Of a stretch of DNA of 64,000 nt, positions 52,080 through 61,385 are shown one piece after another. The DNA lies in assembly GCF_002285795.1 (NCBI RefSeq), contig NZ_CP022961.1:4964001-5028000 (forward strand), given 5' to 3'. Under the pieces are notes generated by a model that was not told the DNA's origin, did no database searches, and saw only the letters and a list, made by a program, of their open reading frames with translations. The stretch is from Plantactinospora sp. KBS50. Its GTDB lineage: Bacteria > Actinomycetota > Actinomycetes > Mycobacteriales > Micromonosporaceae. Positions within the stretch are counted from its first letter, which is position 1; every line of letters begins with the position of its first letter. Made by a program: the position numbers and the translations under genes.

Positions 52080-52512
52080 CCGCTCCTCGATCTCGCTCGC
52101 GCAGGGCCGACTTCCACTTCAGGTACGGCCCCCGAGACCGTTCGGATGAACGGTTTTCTGATTCTTTCCGTTAATCCTTCTGGCGTTCATATGGGCACGC
52201 ACGGTGACGGCGCGAGTACGAACAATTGGCAGCATTTTCGGGCAATCCATCGACGCACTCGGCACAGTTACGGCTCCGTTAACGCGTCCATCCGGACGAT
52301 CCACTGTCGGCCGTTCCGCGGACCTCGTCCGGCTCCGTCGGCCGGAAGCTCGGTGGCCACCGTCCGGCGCCGCGCACGTCGAATCGCGGTCATCGCGGCG
52401 GGACACCGCGCCCGGCGCCGTACCGGATTGGCGTTTGCGCATCATCTGGAAGTGATCGCCGGGTCGCTCTGCGGAGCCGGAAAACGTCGTAGGTCCATGC
52501 GAACGTGAATCC
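52080..52512. other. 433-bp intergenic region of lower GC content
   Basis: No supported gene. The right-hand side of this divergent interval contains AT-richer stretches (for example cggttttctgattctttcc around 52146-52166) that probably hold the promoters of the ferric-reductase operon and of the DUF222-HNH gene. No operator could be named. Confidence 0.5.
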
Positions 52513-54946
52513 GTGATCGAGGCGCTGGCGCTGATGGACGACGCGATGGGCAGTTGCCTGACCGCGCGGGCCTGGGCGCTGCCCGAGGACAGACTCCTGA
52601 AGTGTCTGGACGAGGTTCACCGGCTACGCCAGCGACTCGCCGTACTGGAACTGGTCCTGATCCGCGAGGCGGACGGCCGCGCGATCGCCTCGGCCCACGG
52701 CGCGACATCCACCCCGGCGTGGCTGCGCGACCGGCTCCGCGTGCCGATCGCCACCGCCCGCCGGCTGGTGACGGACGCGGCCTGGCTCGACGCGGGCGAC
52801 GCGGGCAACCCAGGCGACGCGGGCGACCCGGGCGAGCAGCCCGCGGCCGGACACGCGACTCCCCCGGACGACGTTCAGCCACCACAGCGCGGTCCGGCCG
52901 CTTCCGAGGCGTCGCACACGGGACCAGGATCCGGAGACGGCCCAACGCCCGACGACGGCCCAGCACCCACCGCCGGACCGGCGCTCACCGCCGGACCTGC
53001 GCTCACCGCCGGACCTGCGCTCACCGCCGGACCTGCGCTCACCGCCGGACCTGCGCTCACCGCGGCGGCGGGGTGCGCCGCGGACGCTGCCGGACCGGCG
53101 CTCCGCGCGGAGCTGGCTTCCGGCGCCGTCAGCCTGGAACAGGCACGGATCATCGCCGTCGCCGTCGGGCAGGTCCACGCCGAAGCCGGCGCCGAGATCG
53201 CCGACAAGGCCCTGTCCACACTGCTCGCCGACGCGCAGATCTGGGAGCCCAAGGCCCTGCGGGCGCTGGCCGAGCGGATCCTCTGGCACATCGCTCCCGA
53301 CGCGGCGCAGGAGGCCGACCTACGCGCGCTACGTCGCGCCGAGGAACATGCACAGCGGCGCCGTCACCTCACCCTCTCGGGCGGCGACGACGGCTGGATG
53401 CGGCTGCGTGGTGTTCTCGACGCCGAGAGCAGTGCGACGCTGTTGGCCGCCCTCGATCCGCTGTCCCGGCCGAACGGGCCCGGCGACGATCGCACCCCGG
53501 GCCAGCGCCGGCACGATGCGCTGGCCGAGTTGACCCGCCTCGCACTGCGTACCGGTGAGTTGCCCGAGAACGGCGGCGAACCAGCGCAGATCGTGGTGAC
53601 CACGAGCTACCGCGAGCTGGCCGCCGCGATGCTGCGATCCGGCAGCCGCTGCGTCGTCGGACCCGAAACCGCCGGCACGACCGGGCACGACGCGCTCCGG
53701 ACCGGCACGACCGGGCACCCCACCCTCGGGGACGACCCGCTCAGGCACGACCTGCCTGGGAAGGACCCGCTCAGGCACGACCTGCTCAGGGACGACCCGC
53801 TCGGGAAGGACCCGCTCAGGACGCAGCAGGCCAGGACCGACGCGCCATCCTTCGCCGACCGGCCGGGTCGCCCGCCCTCCGCACCGGCGACCAGCCGGAC
53901 ACCGGCCAGATGCGGAACAAGCCGCCCTCCCGCCGCACCAGCAGCGAGCGACCCGCCAGCCGCCTCCGAAGCGAGCCGGGCGCCGGTGCCGCGCGGCACG
54001 AGCCGCGAGCGGGCAGCACCGGCAACGACCCACCCGCCGGGCACATCCGCTACGACCCGCCCGCCGGCCACACCGGCAACGAACCACCCGCCGGGCAGAT
54101 GCAGTACGAACCACCCGTCGGCCAACGGCGGGGCGAGCCATCCGTCAGCCCCGTCGAGAGTCAGCGCACCGGCCACAGTAGAAGCCTGCGGCCCGGCGCC
54201 CTCGCACGGAAACAGCAACCCGCCCTCCTCTGGTGCCCGCGCTGAGCGGCATGTCCAGTTCCCGACCGGGCGGCCGGCCGCCATGACCCCAGGCGCCCCA
54301 GATGGCCCAGGCGCCCCAGGCGGCCCAGATGGCCCAGGCGCCCCAGGCGGCCCAGATGGCCCAGGCGCCCCAAGCGGCCCAAGCGCCCCAAGCGCCCCAA
54401 GCGGCCCAGGCGGCCCGCGAAAGGCTCGGGCCACGGCTGGGCACCAGGATCAGCGCGCCACGGGCGACGGCCGCCGTCGTGGTCGCCCAGCGGCCTCCGA
54501 CGCCCCTGGCGAGCCGGCTCGGTCCGGGCAGGCTGGACAACGGGCTACGGCTCACCCCCGAGACGGTACGCAGGCTGGCCTGCGACGCCGCGATCCTGCC
54601 TGCCGTCCTCGGCGGCCAGGGCCAGGTCCTCGACGTCGGCCGACAGCGCCGACTCTTCACCGGACCCCTGCGCCGCGCCCTCGTCCTGCGTGACGGCGGC
54701 TGCACCTTCCCCGGCTGCGACCGCCCGCCCCGGTGGACCGACGGCCACCACATCGTCCACTGGGCCGACGGCGGCGAAACCGCCCTGGCCAATGCGTGCC
54801 TACTCTGTCGATACCACCACCGAGTGATTCACATCGGTGAATGGCAAGTCCGGCTGGCCGCCGACGGGCATCCCGAATTCCTTCCGCCCGCGTGGATCGA
54901 CCCGGATCAGCGGCCCCGACGCAACCGATACCATCTTCGCCGCTGA
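52513..54946 (+). CDS. DUF222 (13E12) / HNH endonuclease-like protein, repeat-expanded, two apparent frameshifts
   Basis: The N-terminal DUF222 domain is clear (EALALMDDAMGSCLTARAWA, HGATSTPAWLRDRLR, then QRRRHLTLSGGDDGWMRLRG and LDAESSATLLAALDPL), and the C-terminal HNH nuclease domain too (NGLRLTPETVRRLACDAAIL, CTFPGCDRPPRWTDGHHIVHWADGG split: CTFPGCDRPPRWTDGHH and IVHWADGG, CRYHHRVIHIGEWQVRL). Between them lie about 290 codons of low-complexity repeats instead of the short usual linker. The best coding frame (highest third-position GC) changes near 53840-53880 and again near 54240-54300; both changes are met by one missing base each. The family is abundant in actinobacteria; a role in mobile or defence functions is suggested but unproven. 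Confidence 0.8.
52972..53061 (+). repeat. Five 18-bp units in the DUF222 region
   Basis: One gccggaccggcgctcacc and four gccggacctgcgctcacc copies, in frame, encoding (A/T)AGPALT repeats inside the DUF222 domain. Confidence 0.95.
54301..54400 (+). repeat. 27-bp repeats in the DUF222-HNH linker
   Basis: Units starting gatggcccaggcgccccagg recur at 54301, 54328 and 54355, built from 9-base sub-repeats (ggcccaggc and variants) that continue to about 54420. Unit and sub-unit are multiples of three. Confidence 0.9.
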
Positions 54947-55385
54947 GCCGGCAGTTTTCGCCCGTGCCGGCTCTGCTGCGCGGCTCGACTGGTCCGCCCG
55001 GCCACCCGATCAGCCCAGCCCGCAGCTCGGGAGCAAGGCCGCGGCACAACCAACCCAGCCCGCAGCACAACCAGCCAAGCCCGCAGCACAACCAGCCAAG
55101 GCCGCAGCACAACCAGCCAAGGCCGCAGCACAACCAGCCAGCCCGCAGCTCACGAGTAAGGCCCCGGCACAACCAGCCAGGCCGCAGCCCTGCTCTCAGC
55201 CGGCCATCCCCCACGGCTTCGACGTCAAGGGACAGCTCAACCCACGTCCACGTCGGGCCGGTCGCCGCAAGGTGCAGCGACACACCACCGAAGCGACACA
55301 GCAACTTAGGGACACAGGGACACAGGGACAGGGACACAGGGACGCACCACCGCGGCGGTGCAGGGACGCAGCGGCGCAGCGGCGA
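54947..55385. repeat. 439-bp repeat-rich interval, 21-bp and 9-bp arrays
   Basis: No supported gene. From 55037 to about 55200 there are five or more 21-bp units of the type gcccgcagcacaaccagccaa (exact or near-exact copies at 55058, 55079, 55100 and 55121), and from about 55305 to 55345 a run of acagggac-type 9-bp units. Open frames here are only shadows of the repeats. The interval separates the HNH gene from the convergent penicillin-binding protein gene. Confidence 0.8.
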
Positions 55386-57596
55386 TCAGCCGCGCCGGCC
55401 GGTGGACCAGCGGTCGGCGCCGGTTCCCGGGACGGGGTCGGTGGCAGGTCCCGGGCCGGACCCCGGGCCGCCGGAACGCGGCAACCGGTCCGGGCCGTCG
55501 GCGCCGAACGCCATCTCCCGGCTCGGCGCCGTGAAGTCCTCGACCGGTTGGCCCTCCAGCGCCGCGGCCATGGTCCGGGCCACCGCCTCGATCACCTTCT
55601 GCTGCACGGCCGAGCCGACATGATCGGCCGGGTCGTCCGGGTTGGCCGCGATGCCGGCGGCGGCGATCTGCGGGGTGAACGCCACGAACGTCTCGGTGGC
55701 GTTCTCCTCGGAACTACCGGTCTTGCCGCCCACCGGCCGGCCGTCCATGATGCCGTCCACCTGGGCGGCCGTACCGCCGTCGCAGCGGCCGTAGGCCGAC
55801 TGCTGGCCCACCGGGCAGCGGGCGGCGTCGGTGGCGGCGCGGGCCACGTCGGCGTCGAGCACGCGCTTGCAGTCTGGCTGCCCGACGTCCAGTTTGGCCC
55901 CGTCCGGCCCGGTCACCGAGGTTACCGGCAACGGCGTGCAGTACGTACCCTCGGCGGCCACCGTCGCGTACGCGCCGGCCAGGTCCAGCGGGGTGGTCGC
56001 CGCGACCCCCAGGGTGAAGGCGCCCCAGCCCGCGGCCTCGTTCCTGGCCCGGTCGGCGTCGGCGTCGGCCCGGAAGGTGATGCCCAGCCGCTGGGCCAGT
56101 TCGACCGCCTTGTCGGCGCCGACCCGCTGCTCCAGCCAGACGAAGTACGTGTTGACCGAACGGCCGAAGCCGGTCCACATGGTGCGATAGCCATCCATCC
56201 AGGATGGGTTCGCGTTGGCGGGGCACCACGAGCCGTCGCAGTTGTCCGGACCGCTGTCGGGGTACCCGGTCGGCAGCCGGCTGGGCGCGTCGAAGCCGGT
56301 CTCCAGCGGCTGTCCGGCCTCCAGGGCGGCCAGCATGGTGAACAGCTTGAACGTCGAGCCGGCCTGGTAGCCGTCGATGGTCCCGCCGCCGGCGATCAAC
56401 TGGTTGACGGTGTTCGGGTAGTTTTCCTGGCCGCTGGGGTTCTCGGCCAGGCTGTAGTGCCGGTTCACCGCCATCGCCAGCACCCGCCCGGTGCCCGGCT
56501 GCACCACGGCCATCGGCACCGCCCGCGGGTTGTCGTAGCCGTACACGGACAGCGCCTCATGCTGGGCGGTGGCCTGGATCTCCGGATCCAGCGTGGTGAC
56601 CACCGTGTAGCCACCGCGGTTGAGCGCCGCCTCCCGCTCGGCGCGGGTGGCGCCGAAGGCCGGCTGGTCCAGCCACCAGGCCCGCAGGTAGTCGCAGAAG
56701 AACCCCCAGTCGTCGTGGCCGGCGGGGGTACCGGTGCAGCCGTTGGGCTGGTCGCTGGGTTCCAGGGCGAGCGGCTCCGCCTCGGCCTGGGCCGCCTGGG
56801 CCGCGGTGATGTTCCCCATCCCGACCATGGCGTCCAGCACGTACGCCCGGCGGTCCAGGGCCTCGTCCCGGTCGCCGCTGATCGGGCTGTACGCGTCGGG
56901 CGACTGCACCAGTCCGGCCAGCAGCGCGGCCTCGTCGAGGGTCAGCTCCGCCGGCGGCTTGCTGAAGTACCGCTCGCTGGCGGCCGCGATGCCGTACGCC
57001 CCGGAGCCGAAGTAGGCGATGTTGAGGTAGCGGTCGAGGATCTCGTTCTTGGACAGCTTCTTCTCCAGCGCCACGGCGTACCGGATCTCCTGGAGCTTGC
57101 GTCCGACGGTGTCCTCGGTGGCGGCGGCGCGCTCGGCGGCGCTGAGCGACGGGTCCGTCTTCAGGACGTTCCGGACGTACTGCATGGTCAGGGTGGATCC
57201 ACCCTGCCGCACCTCGCCGCCCTTGCCGTTGGCCACGAAGGCCCGCAGCAGCCCGCGCGGGTCCACGCCGTTGTGCTGGTAGAAGCGGGTGTCCTCGGCC
57301 GCCACGATGGCCTGGCGCATCACCGGAGCGATCTCGTCGAGCGAGACGTCCCGCCGGTTGACGTCGTAGAAGCTCGTGATCAGCGTCTTGCCGTCGTTCG
57401 CGTACACGTAGCTGCGCTGGGCGGTGGGTGGCGTCCGCAGGTTGGCGGGCAGGTCGGAGAAGCTGTCGCTGGCGACCTTCAGGGCGACGCCGAGCAGCGC
57501 GTTCGCCGGCAGGGCCACGGCGGCCAGGACGACACCGGCGAGTACGCCGGCCAGCAGCACGGTGGCTGCGCGGGACAGCGTCGAGCGAGGGGGCAT
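55386..57596 (-). CDS. Class A penicillin-binding protein (glycosyltransferase/transpeptidase)
   Basis: A 736-residue membrane-anchored peptidoglycan synthase. The N-terminal signal anchor is VLLAGVLAGVVLAAVALPAN. The GT51 domain has VAAEDTRFYQHNGVDPRGLL (near residue 99) and GGSTLTMQYVRN; the transpeptidase domain has STFK (in YQAGSTFKLFT, near 410), SVN (GRSVNTYF, near 481) and KTG (VGGKTGSSEE, near 621). No C-terminal PASTA domain; the tail is Gly/Pro-rich. It polymerises glycan strands and cross-links stem peptides outside the membrane and is a beta-lactam target. ATG 57596 is used; a GTG lies three bases before it. Confidence 0.95.
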   Translation of the reverse strand: MPPRSTLSRAATVLLAGVLAGVVLAAVALPANALLGVALKVASDSFSDLPANLRTPPTAQRSYVYANDGKTLITSFYDVNRRDVSLDEIAPVMRQAIVAAEDTRFYQHNGVDPRGLLRAFVANGKGGEVRQGGSTLTMQYVRNVLKTDPSLSAAERAAATEDTVGRKLQEIRYAVALEKKLSKNEILDRYLNIAYFGSGAYGIAAASERYFSKPPAELTLDEAALLAGLVQSPDAYSPISGDRDEALDRRAYVLDAMVGMGNITAAQAAQAEAEPLALEPSDQPNGCTGTPAGHDDWGFFCDYLRAWWLDQPAFGATRAEREAALNRGGYTVVTTLDPEIQATAQHEALSVYGYDNPRAVPMAVVQPGTGRVLAMAVNRHYSLAENPSGQENYPNTVNQLIAGGGTIDGYQAGSTFKLFTMLAALEAGQPLETGFDAPSRLPTGYPDSGPDNCDGSWCPANANPSWMDGYRTMWTGFGRSVNTYFVWLEQRVGADKAVELAQRLGITFRADADADRARNEAAGWGAFTLGVAATTPLDLAGAYATVAAEGTYCTPLPVTSVTGPDGAKLDVGQPDCKRVLDADVARAATDAARCPVGQQSAYGRCDGGTAAQVDGIMDGRPVGGKTGSSEENATETFVAFTPQIAAAGIAANPDDPADHVGSAVQQKVIEAVARTMAAALEGQPVEDFTAPSREMAFGADGPDRLPRSGGPGSGPGPATDPVPGTGADRWSTGRRG

Positions 57597-57730
57597 CACT
57601 CCAGATTTGCCCGTATCCGCCGGAACGCCGAGGACTGGAAGGCGATTGTCAGGAACCTCACGGTGACCGCCCAGCCCCAGCTCAGCGGCCCTTTACCGGA
57701 CCGTGTTCCGGACGCCGGCCGGCGCCGCGC

Positions 57731-57767
57731 TAGAATTTGGTCATTCGTCCAAGGCGTTTGCCCAAAT
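57731..57767 (+). promoter_or_regulatory. tetR promoter with TTGG-N8-CCAA operator
   Basis: A -10 tagaat (57731-57736) is followed by the operator ttgg-tcattcgt-ccaa (57737-57752), with inner symmetry at C and G positions, and a longer-range match atttgg (57735-57740) / ccaaat (57762-57767). Such TTGGnC...GnCCAA sites are usual for TetR repressors controlling themselves. Confidence 0.6.
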
Positions 57768-57781
57768 CTGTCGGAGGAGTC

Positions 57782-58357
57782 ATGGCGGAGACCGCGGCCA
57801 CCCGTGGCCAGCGCACCCGCGACGCGTTGTGCGCGGCCGCGGTGGGGCTGGTGGCGGAGGTCGGCTGGGGCAGGGTCACCACCCGGTTGGTGGCCGAGCG
57901 GGCGGGCGTCCCGGTCGGCGCGGTGCACTACCACTTCCGGTCCCTGACCGACCTGCTCATCGAGGCCTGCGCGCCGGTGCTGCGCCGGGTTGTCGACGAG
58001 GTCGCGGCGGGGCTGGGCACTGCCAACGACCTGTCGAGCGGGCTGGACTGGCTGGTCGGCAGCCTGACCGGATACGCGGGTGACCCCGCGGCGCTGCGGC
58101 TGCCCAGCGAGATCTTCCTGGCCGCCACCCGGGACGAGCGGCTGGGCGAGCGGATCGACCTGACCATCGAGGAGTTCCGGGCCGTCGTGGCCGGCTGGCT
58201 GGAGCGCTGCGGCCACGGCCCGGACGCGCCGGCCGCCGCCACCGTGCTGGCGGCGGCGATGGACGGCCTGCTGCTCTACCGGGCCGTCGGCGTGGCGATC
58301 GACCCCACCGCCCTCGCCGGGATCCTGCGCCGGATCGTCACCCCGCTCCCCGGGTGA
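57782..58357 (+). CDS. TetR family regulator upstream of FAD monooxygenase
   Basis: A 191-residue regulator with HTH WGRVTTRLVAERAGVPVGAV followed by HYHFRSLTDLL (residues ~28-60) and a compact helical ligand domain. ATG 57782 follows ggagga (57773-57778). It lies 93 bp before an FAD-dependent oxidoreductase on the same strand and probably controls both through its own promoter operator. Ligand unknown. Confidence 0.92.
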   Translation: MAETAATRGQRTRDALCAAAVGLVAEVGWGRVTTRLVAERAGVPVGAVHYHFRSLTDLLIEACAPVLRRVVDEVAAGLGTANDLSSGLDWLVGSLTGYAGDPAALRLPSEIFLAATRDERLGERIDLTIEEFRAVVAGWLERCGHGPDAPAAATVLAAAMDGLLLYRAVGVAIDPTALAGILRRIVTPLPG

Positions 58358-58450
58358 CCGCGGCGGCCGGAACCAGCCCGGACCGGACATCCGGGGACAG
58401 CACAGCCAAGGACGGAACGGAAGGAACCAGACGGAAGGGAGAACGAGCAC

Positions 58451-59734
58451 ATGCGCGCGATCATCTGCGGCGCCGGCATCGCCGGATTGACCACGGCCTG
58501 GTGGCTGGATCGGGACAGCTGGGAGGTCAGCCTCGTGGAGCGGGCCGCCGGGCCGCGGGACGAGGGCTACCTGATCGACTTCTTCGGCTCCGGCTTCGAC
58601 GTCGCCGAGCGGATGGGCCTGGTGCCGCGGCTACGCCGCGCCCAGACCAGCGCCGAGGCGATCGAGTACGTCGACCCGGCCGGACACGGTCGGGGCCGGC
58701 TGCACTACCGCGCCTTCGACACGGCGTTCAGGGGCCGCATCGCCACGCTCATGCGCGGCGACCTCGAACGGATGCTGCACGAGTCGATCGCCGGCCGCAT
58801 ACCGATCCGCTACCGCACCACCGTCGACGCGGTCCGGCCGTACGGCGACGGCAGCGCCGGCCCGGACCGGGACGGCGGTGCCGACGCAGGCCGGGACGGC
58901 GGTGCCGACGCAGGCCGGGACGGCGGTGCCGACGCAGGCCGGGACGGCGCGGCGGGCGTCGAGGTCACGCTCAGCGACGGCACGGTGGAACGGGCCGACC
59001 TGCTCATCGGCGCGGACGGGATCCATTCCCGGGTACGGCGGCTCGCCTTCGGCCCGGAGGCGCCGTACCTGCGCTATCTCGGTTACCACACCGCGTCGTA
59101 CGTGTTCACCGACCCGGATCTGCGGGACCGGATCGGGCCGCGCTTCCTCGCGGTCGTCGCGCCGGACCGCCAGTTCGGGTTCTACCCGATCGACGACCGG
59201 CGGTTGGCCGCCTGGCTGGTGCACCGCGCGCCGGACCCGGCGCTGCCGGAGGATCCGCGGGCGGCGTTGCGCGCCCACTACGCGGACCTGGGTGACCTGG
59301 CCCGCCGCGGGCTGGAGCACTGCCCGCCGGCGCCGGACCTGTACTACGACCAGGTCGCGCAGATCGCCATGACGGGCTGGACCCGCGGGCCGGTGACGAT
59401 TGTCGGCGACGCCTGCCAGGCCGTCTCGCTGATGGCCGGCCAGGGGGCCGCGATGGCGATGGGTGGCGCGTACGTGCTGGCCGAGGAGTTGCGCCGGGGC
59501 GGCGGCGTGGACGCGGCGCTGACCCGGTACGAGCGGCGGATGCGGCCGTTCGTCCTGGCGAAGCAGCGGGCCGGCCGGCGTACCGCGCACTGGCTCGTGC
59601 CGGACACCCGGTGGCGGCTCGCGGTGCGGGCCGCGGCCTTCACGGCCACCGCGCTGCCGGGGGTACCGGCCCTGCTGCGACCCGCGCTGGCCACCTCAGG
59701 CAGCAGCGTGGTGAGCGCTGCCGACGGCCGGTAA
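58451..59734 (+). CDS. FAD-dependent oxidoreductase (aromatic-ring monooxygenase type)
   Basis: A 427-residue flavoprotein. It has the FAD dinucleotide site ICGAGIAGLTTAWWL at the N-terminus, GYLIDFFGSGFDVAERMG, LIGADGIHSRVRRLAFG (DG motif), and TIVGDACQAVSLMAGQGAAM for the ribityl chain. This is the TetX/UbiH-like group. Three in-frame 24-bp repeats (58869-58940) encode (G)ADAGRDG units in the middle. It follows a tetR gene and probably oxidises a hydrophobic or xenobiotic compound whose binding releases the regulator; this is inference. Confidence 0.92.
   Translation: MRAIICGAGIAGLTTAWWLDRDSWEVSLVERAAGPRDEGYLIDFFGSGFDVAERMGLVPRLRRAQTSAEAIEYVDPAGHGRGRLHYRAFDTAFRGRIATLMRGDLERMLHESIAGRIPIRYRTTVDAVRPYGDGSAGPDRDGGADAGRDGGADAGRDGGADAGRDGAAGVEVTLSDGTVERADLLIGADGIHSRVRRLAFGPEAPYLRYLGYHTASYVFTDPDLRDRIGPRFLAVVAPDRQFGFYPIDDRRLAAWLVHRAPDPALPEDPRAALRAHYADLGDLARRGLEHCPPAPDLYYDQVAQIAMTGWTRGPVTIVGDACQAVSLMAGQGAAMAMGGAYVLAEELRRGGGVDAALTRYERRMRPFVLAKQRAGRRTAHWLVPDTRWRLAVRAAAFTATALPGVPALLRPALATSGSSVVSAADGR
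58869..58940 (+). repeat. Three exact 24-bp units inside the FAD monooxygenase gene
   Basis: The unit starting gggacggcggtgccgacgca is repeated exactly at 58869, 58893 and 58917; a partial copy follows. It keeps frame and adds GADAGRDG repeats to a surface loop before the DG motif. Confidence 0.95.
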
Positions 59735-59999
59735 CTGGCCGGGAAGGCCGGGCGGCCGTATCGTTTCCATTGGCAACTTTTGCTGACGACAGGGTTCCCA
59801 GGCCGGCCGAATTGTGGGATGGTCCACACTCGGCCCGCTCATCGCTCCAGGCCAGATGGCCGTACGCGCGAATAGTGGCTAAGGTTTTCAGCCGGCCTGC
59901 GCCGCCCGCCGGCGGGTCGGAACCGTTGATTGCACCCGACGACACGACAAGACGGACATCGACGACGCATTTCCCATCGATGTACGCGGAAGGGAGACC
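59735..59999 (+). promoter_or_regulatory. Promoter region of the betaine transporter operon
   Basis: This 265-bp non-coding gap has AT-richer parts (about 59760-59780 and 59870-59895) and ends with the ribosome site ggaaggga (59989-59996) before the GTG of proV. No clear -35/-10 or operator is identified. Osmotic induction is expected for the operon but not visible here. Confidence 0.35.
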
Positions 60000-61385
60000 G
60001 TGCCTGTCCTCGCAGTGAAATCGCTTTACAAAATATTCGGTAGCCGGGGTGACGAGGCCGTACGACGGCTCGCCGACGGCGCCCCCCGGGACGAGGCGAT
60101 GGCCGGACTTCCCGGCACGGCGGCGGTGATCGACGCCAACTTCGAGGTCAGACCCGGCGAGATCTTCGTCGTGATGGGGCTCTCGGGATCGGGCAAGTCG
60201 ACCCTGTTGCGGATGCTGAACGGCCTGATCAAGCCGACCCACGGCGCCGTCGAGATCGACGGGGTGGATCTGACCCGGCTCAAGCCCCGGGACCTGCGCC
60301 AGTTGCGGCGCGAAAAGCTCAGCATGGTCTTCCAACACTTCGCGCTGATGCCGCACCGGACGGTGCTGGAGAACGCCAGCTACGCGCTGGAGGTCGCCGG
60401 CCTGTCCCGGGCGGAACGCCGGGACAAGGCCATGGAGTCCCTCCGCATGGTGGGGTTGGAGCAGTGGGCGAACAGCCTGCCGCGGGAGTTGTCCGGCGGG
60501 ATGAAGCAGCGCGTGGGCCTGGCCCGGGCGCTGGCCGCCGGCACCGACATCATGCTGATGGATGAGGCGTTCTCGGCGCTGGATCCGCTGATCCGGCGCG
60601 AGGTGCAGGACCAGTTGCTGGAGCTCCAGTCCGAACTGGGCAAGACCATCGTCTTCATCACCCACGACCTCAACGAGGCCATGCGGCTGGGCGACCGGAT
60701 CGCGGTCATGCGGGACGGCCGGATCGTCCAGATCGGTTCGGCCGAGGAGATCCTCACCGACCCCGCCAACGACTACGTGGCGCAGTTCGTGGCGGACGTC
60801 GACCGGACCCGGATCCTCACCGCGTCGTCCGTGATGGAACGCCCGCAGAGCGTCATCGACGTGAGCGCCGGCCCGCGGCTCGCCGCCCGGCGGCTGCGCG
60901 AGTCGCAGACCTCGGTCGTGTACGTCACGGGCACGCAGAAGCGCTTCCTCGGCACGGTGACCGAGGACGAGGTCAGCCGGGCGCTGCGGGCCGGCAGCGA
61001 CACCCTCGACGGGTACGTCTCGACCGACGACGTCCGCAGCGTGGCCGAGTCCACCCCGGTGACCGACCTGTTCAACTGCTGCGCCGAGAGCGTGCATCCG
61101 GTGGCCGTGCTCGACGAGCGGGAGCGGCTGACCGGGGTGATCCCGCGGATCACGCTGCTCAGCGCCCTGGGCAACGTCGGCACCGACGACCCGCCGGCGA
61201 CGGACGGGACCGCGGACGGAACGGACGGGACCGCGGACGGAACCGCGGACGGAACGGACGGGACCGCCGACCCGGTGCGGACCGTTCCGGCACCGACCAG
61301 GGCCGTCGAGGACGACGTACCGCCGGTCGAAGCGGCACAGTCCCCGGGCGGCGACGGGACGCGGATGGAGGGAGAACCGGCATGA
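60000..61385 (+). CDS. proV: Glycine betaine/proline ABC transporter ATP-binding protein
   Basis: A 461-residue ATPase of the ProV/OpuAA type. Walker A is GLSGSGKSTLLRML (near residue 60), the signature LSGGMKQRVGLARAL (near 165), Walker B IMLMDEAFSALDP (near 185) and the H-loop FITHDLNEAM. Two C-terminal CBS-like domains (about 275-400) follow; in OpuA these sense ionic strength. The last 60 residues hold an in-frame 20/21-bp-type repeat encoding GTADGTD units. GTG 60000; the ATG of proW overlaps its stop as ATGA. Confidence 0.96.
   Translation: MPVLAVKSLYKIFGSRGDEAVRRLADGAPRDEAMAGLPGTAAVIDANFEVRPGEIFVVMGLSGSGKSTLLRMLNGLIKPTHGAVEIDGVDLTRLKPRDLRQLRREKLSMVFQHFALMPHRTVLENASYALEVAGLSRAERRDKAMESLRMVGLEQWANSLPRELSGGMKQRVGLARALAAGTDIMLMDEAFSALDPLIRREVQDQLLELQSELGKTIVFITHDLNEAMRLGDRIAVMRDGRIVQIGSAEEILTDPANDYVAQFVADVDRTRILTASSVMERPQSVIDVSAGPRLAARRLRESQTSVVYVTGTQKRFLGTVTEDEVSRALRAGSDTLDGYVSTDDVRSVAESTPVTDLFNCCAESVHPVAVLDERERLTGVIPRITLLSALGNVGTDDPPATDGTADGTDGTADGTADGTDGTADPVRTVPAPTRAVEDDVPPVEAAQSPGGDGTRMEGEPA

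Noticed and set aside
52972-55200. Regular repeats considered as a CRISPR array.
   Set aside because: The units are directly adjacent tandem copies, without unique spacers of constant length.
44706-59734. Two TetR/flavin monooxygenase pairs considered as part of a natural-product gene cluster.
   Set aside because: No polyketide synthase, NRPS, terpene synthase or other core biosynthetic gene lies in the window; the surrounding genes are housekeeping or transport.
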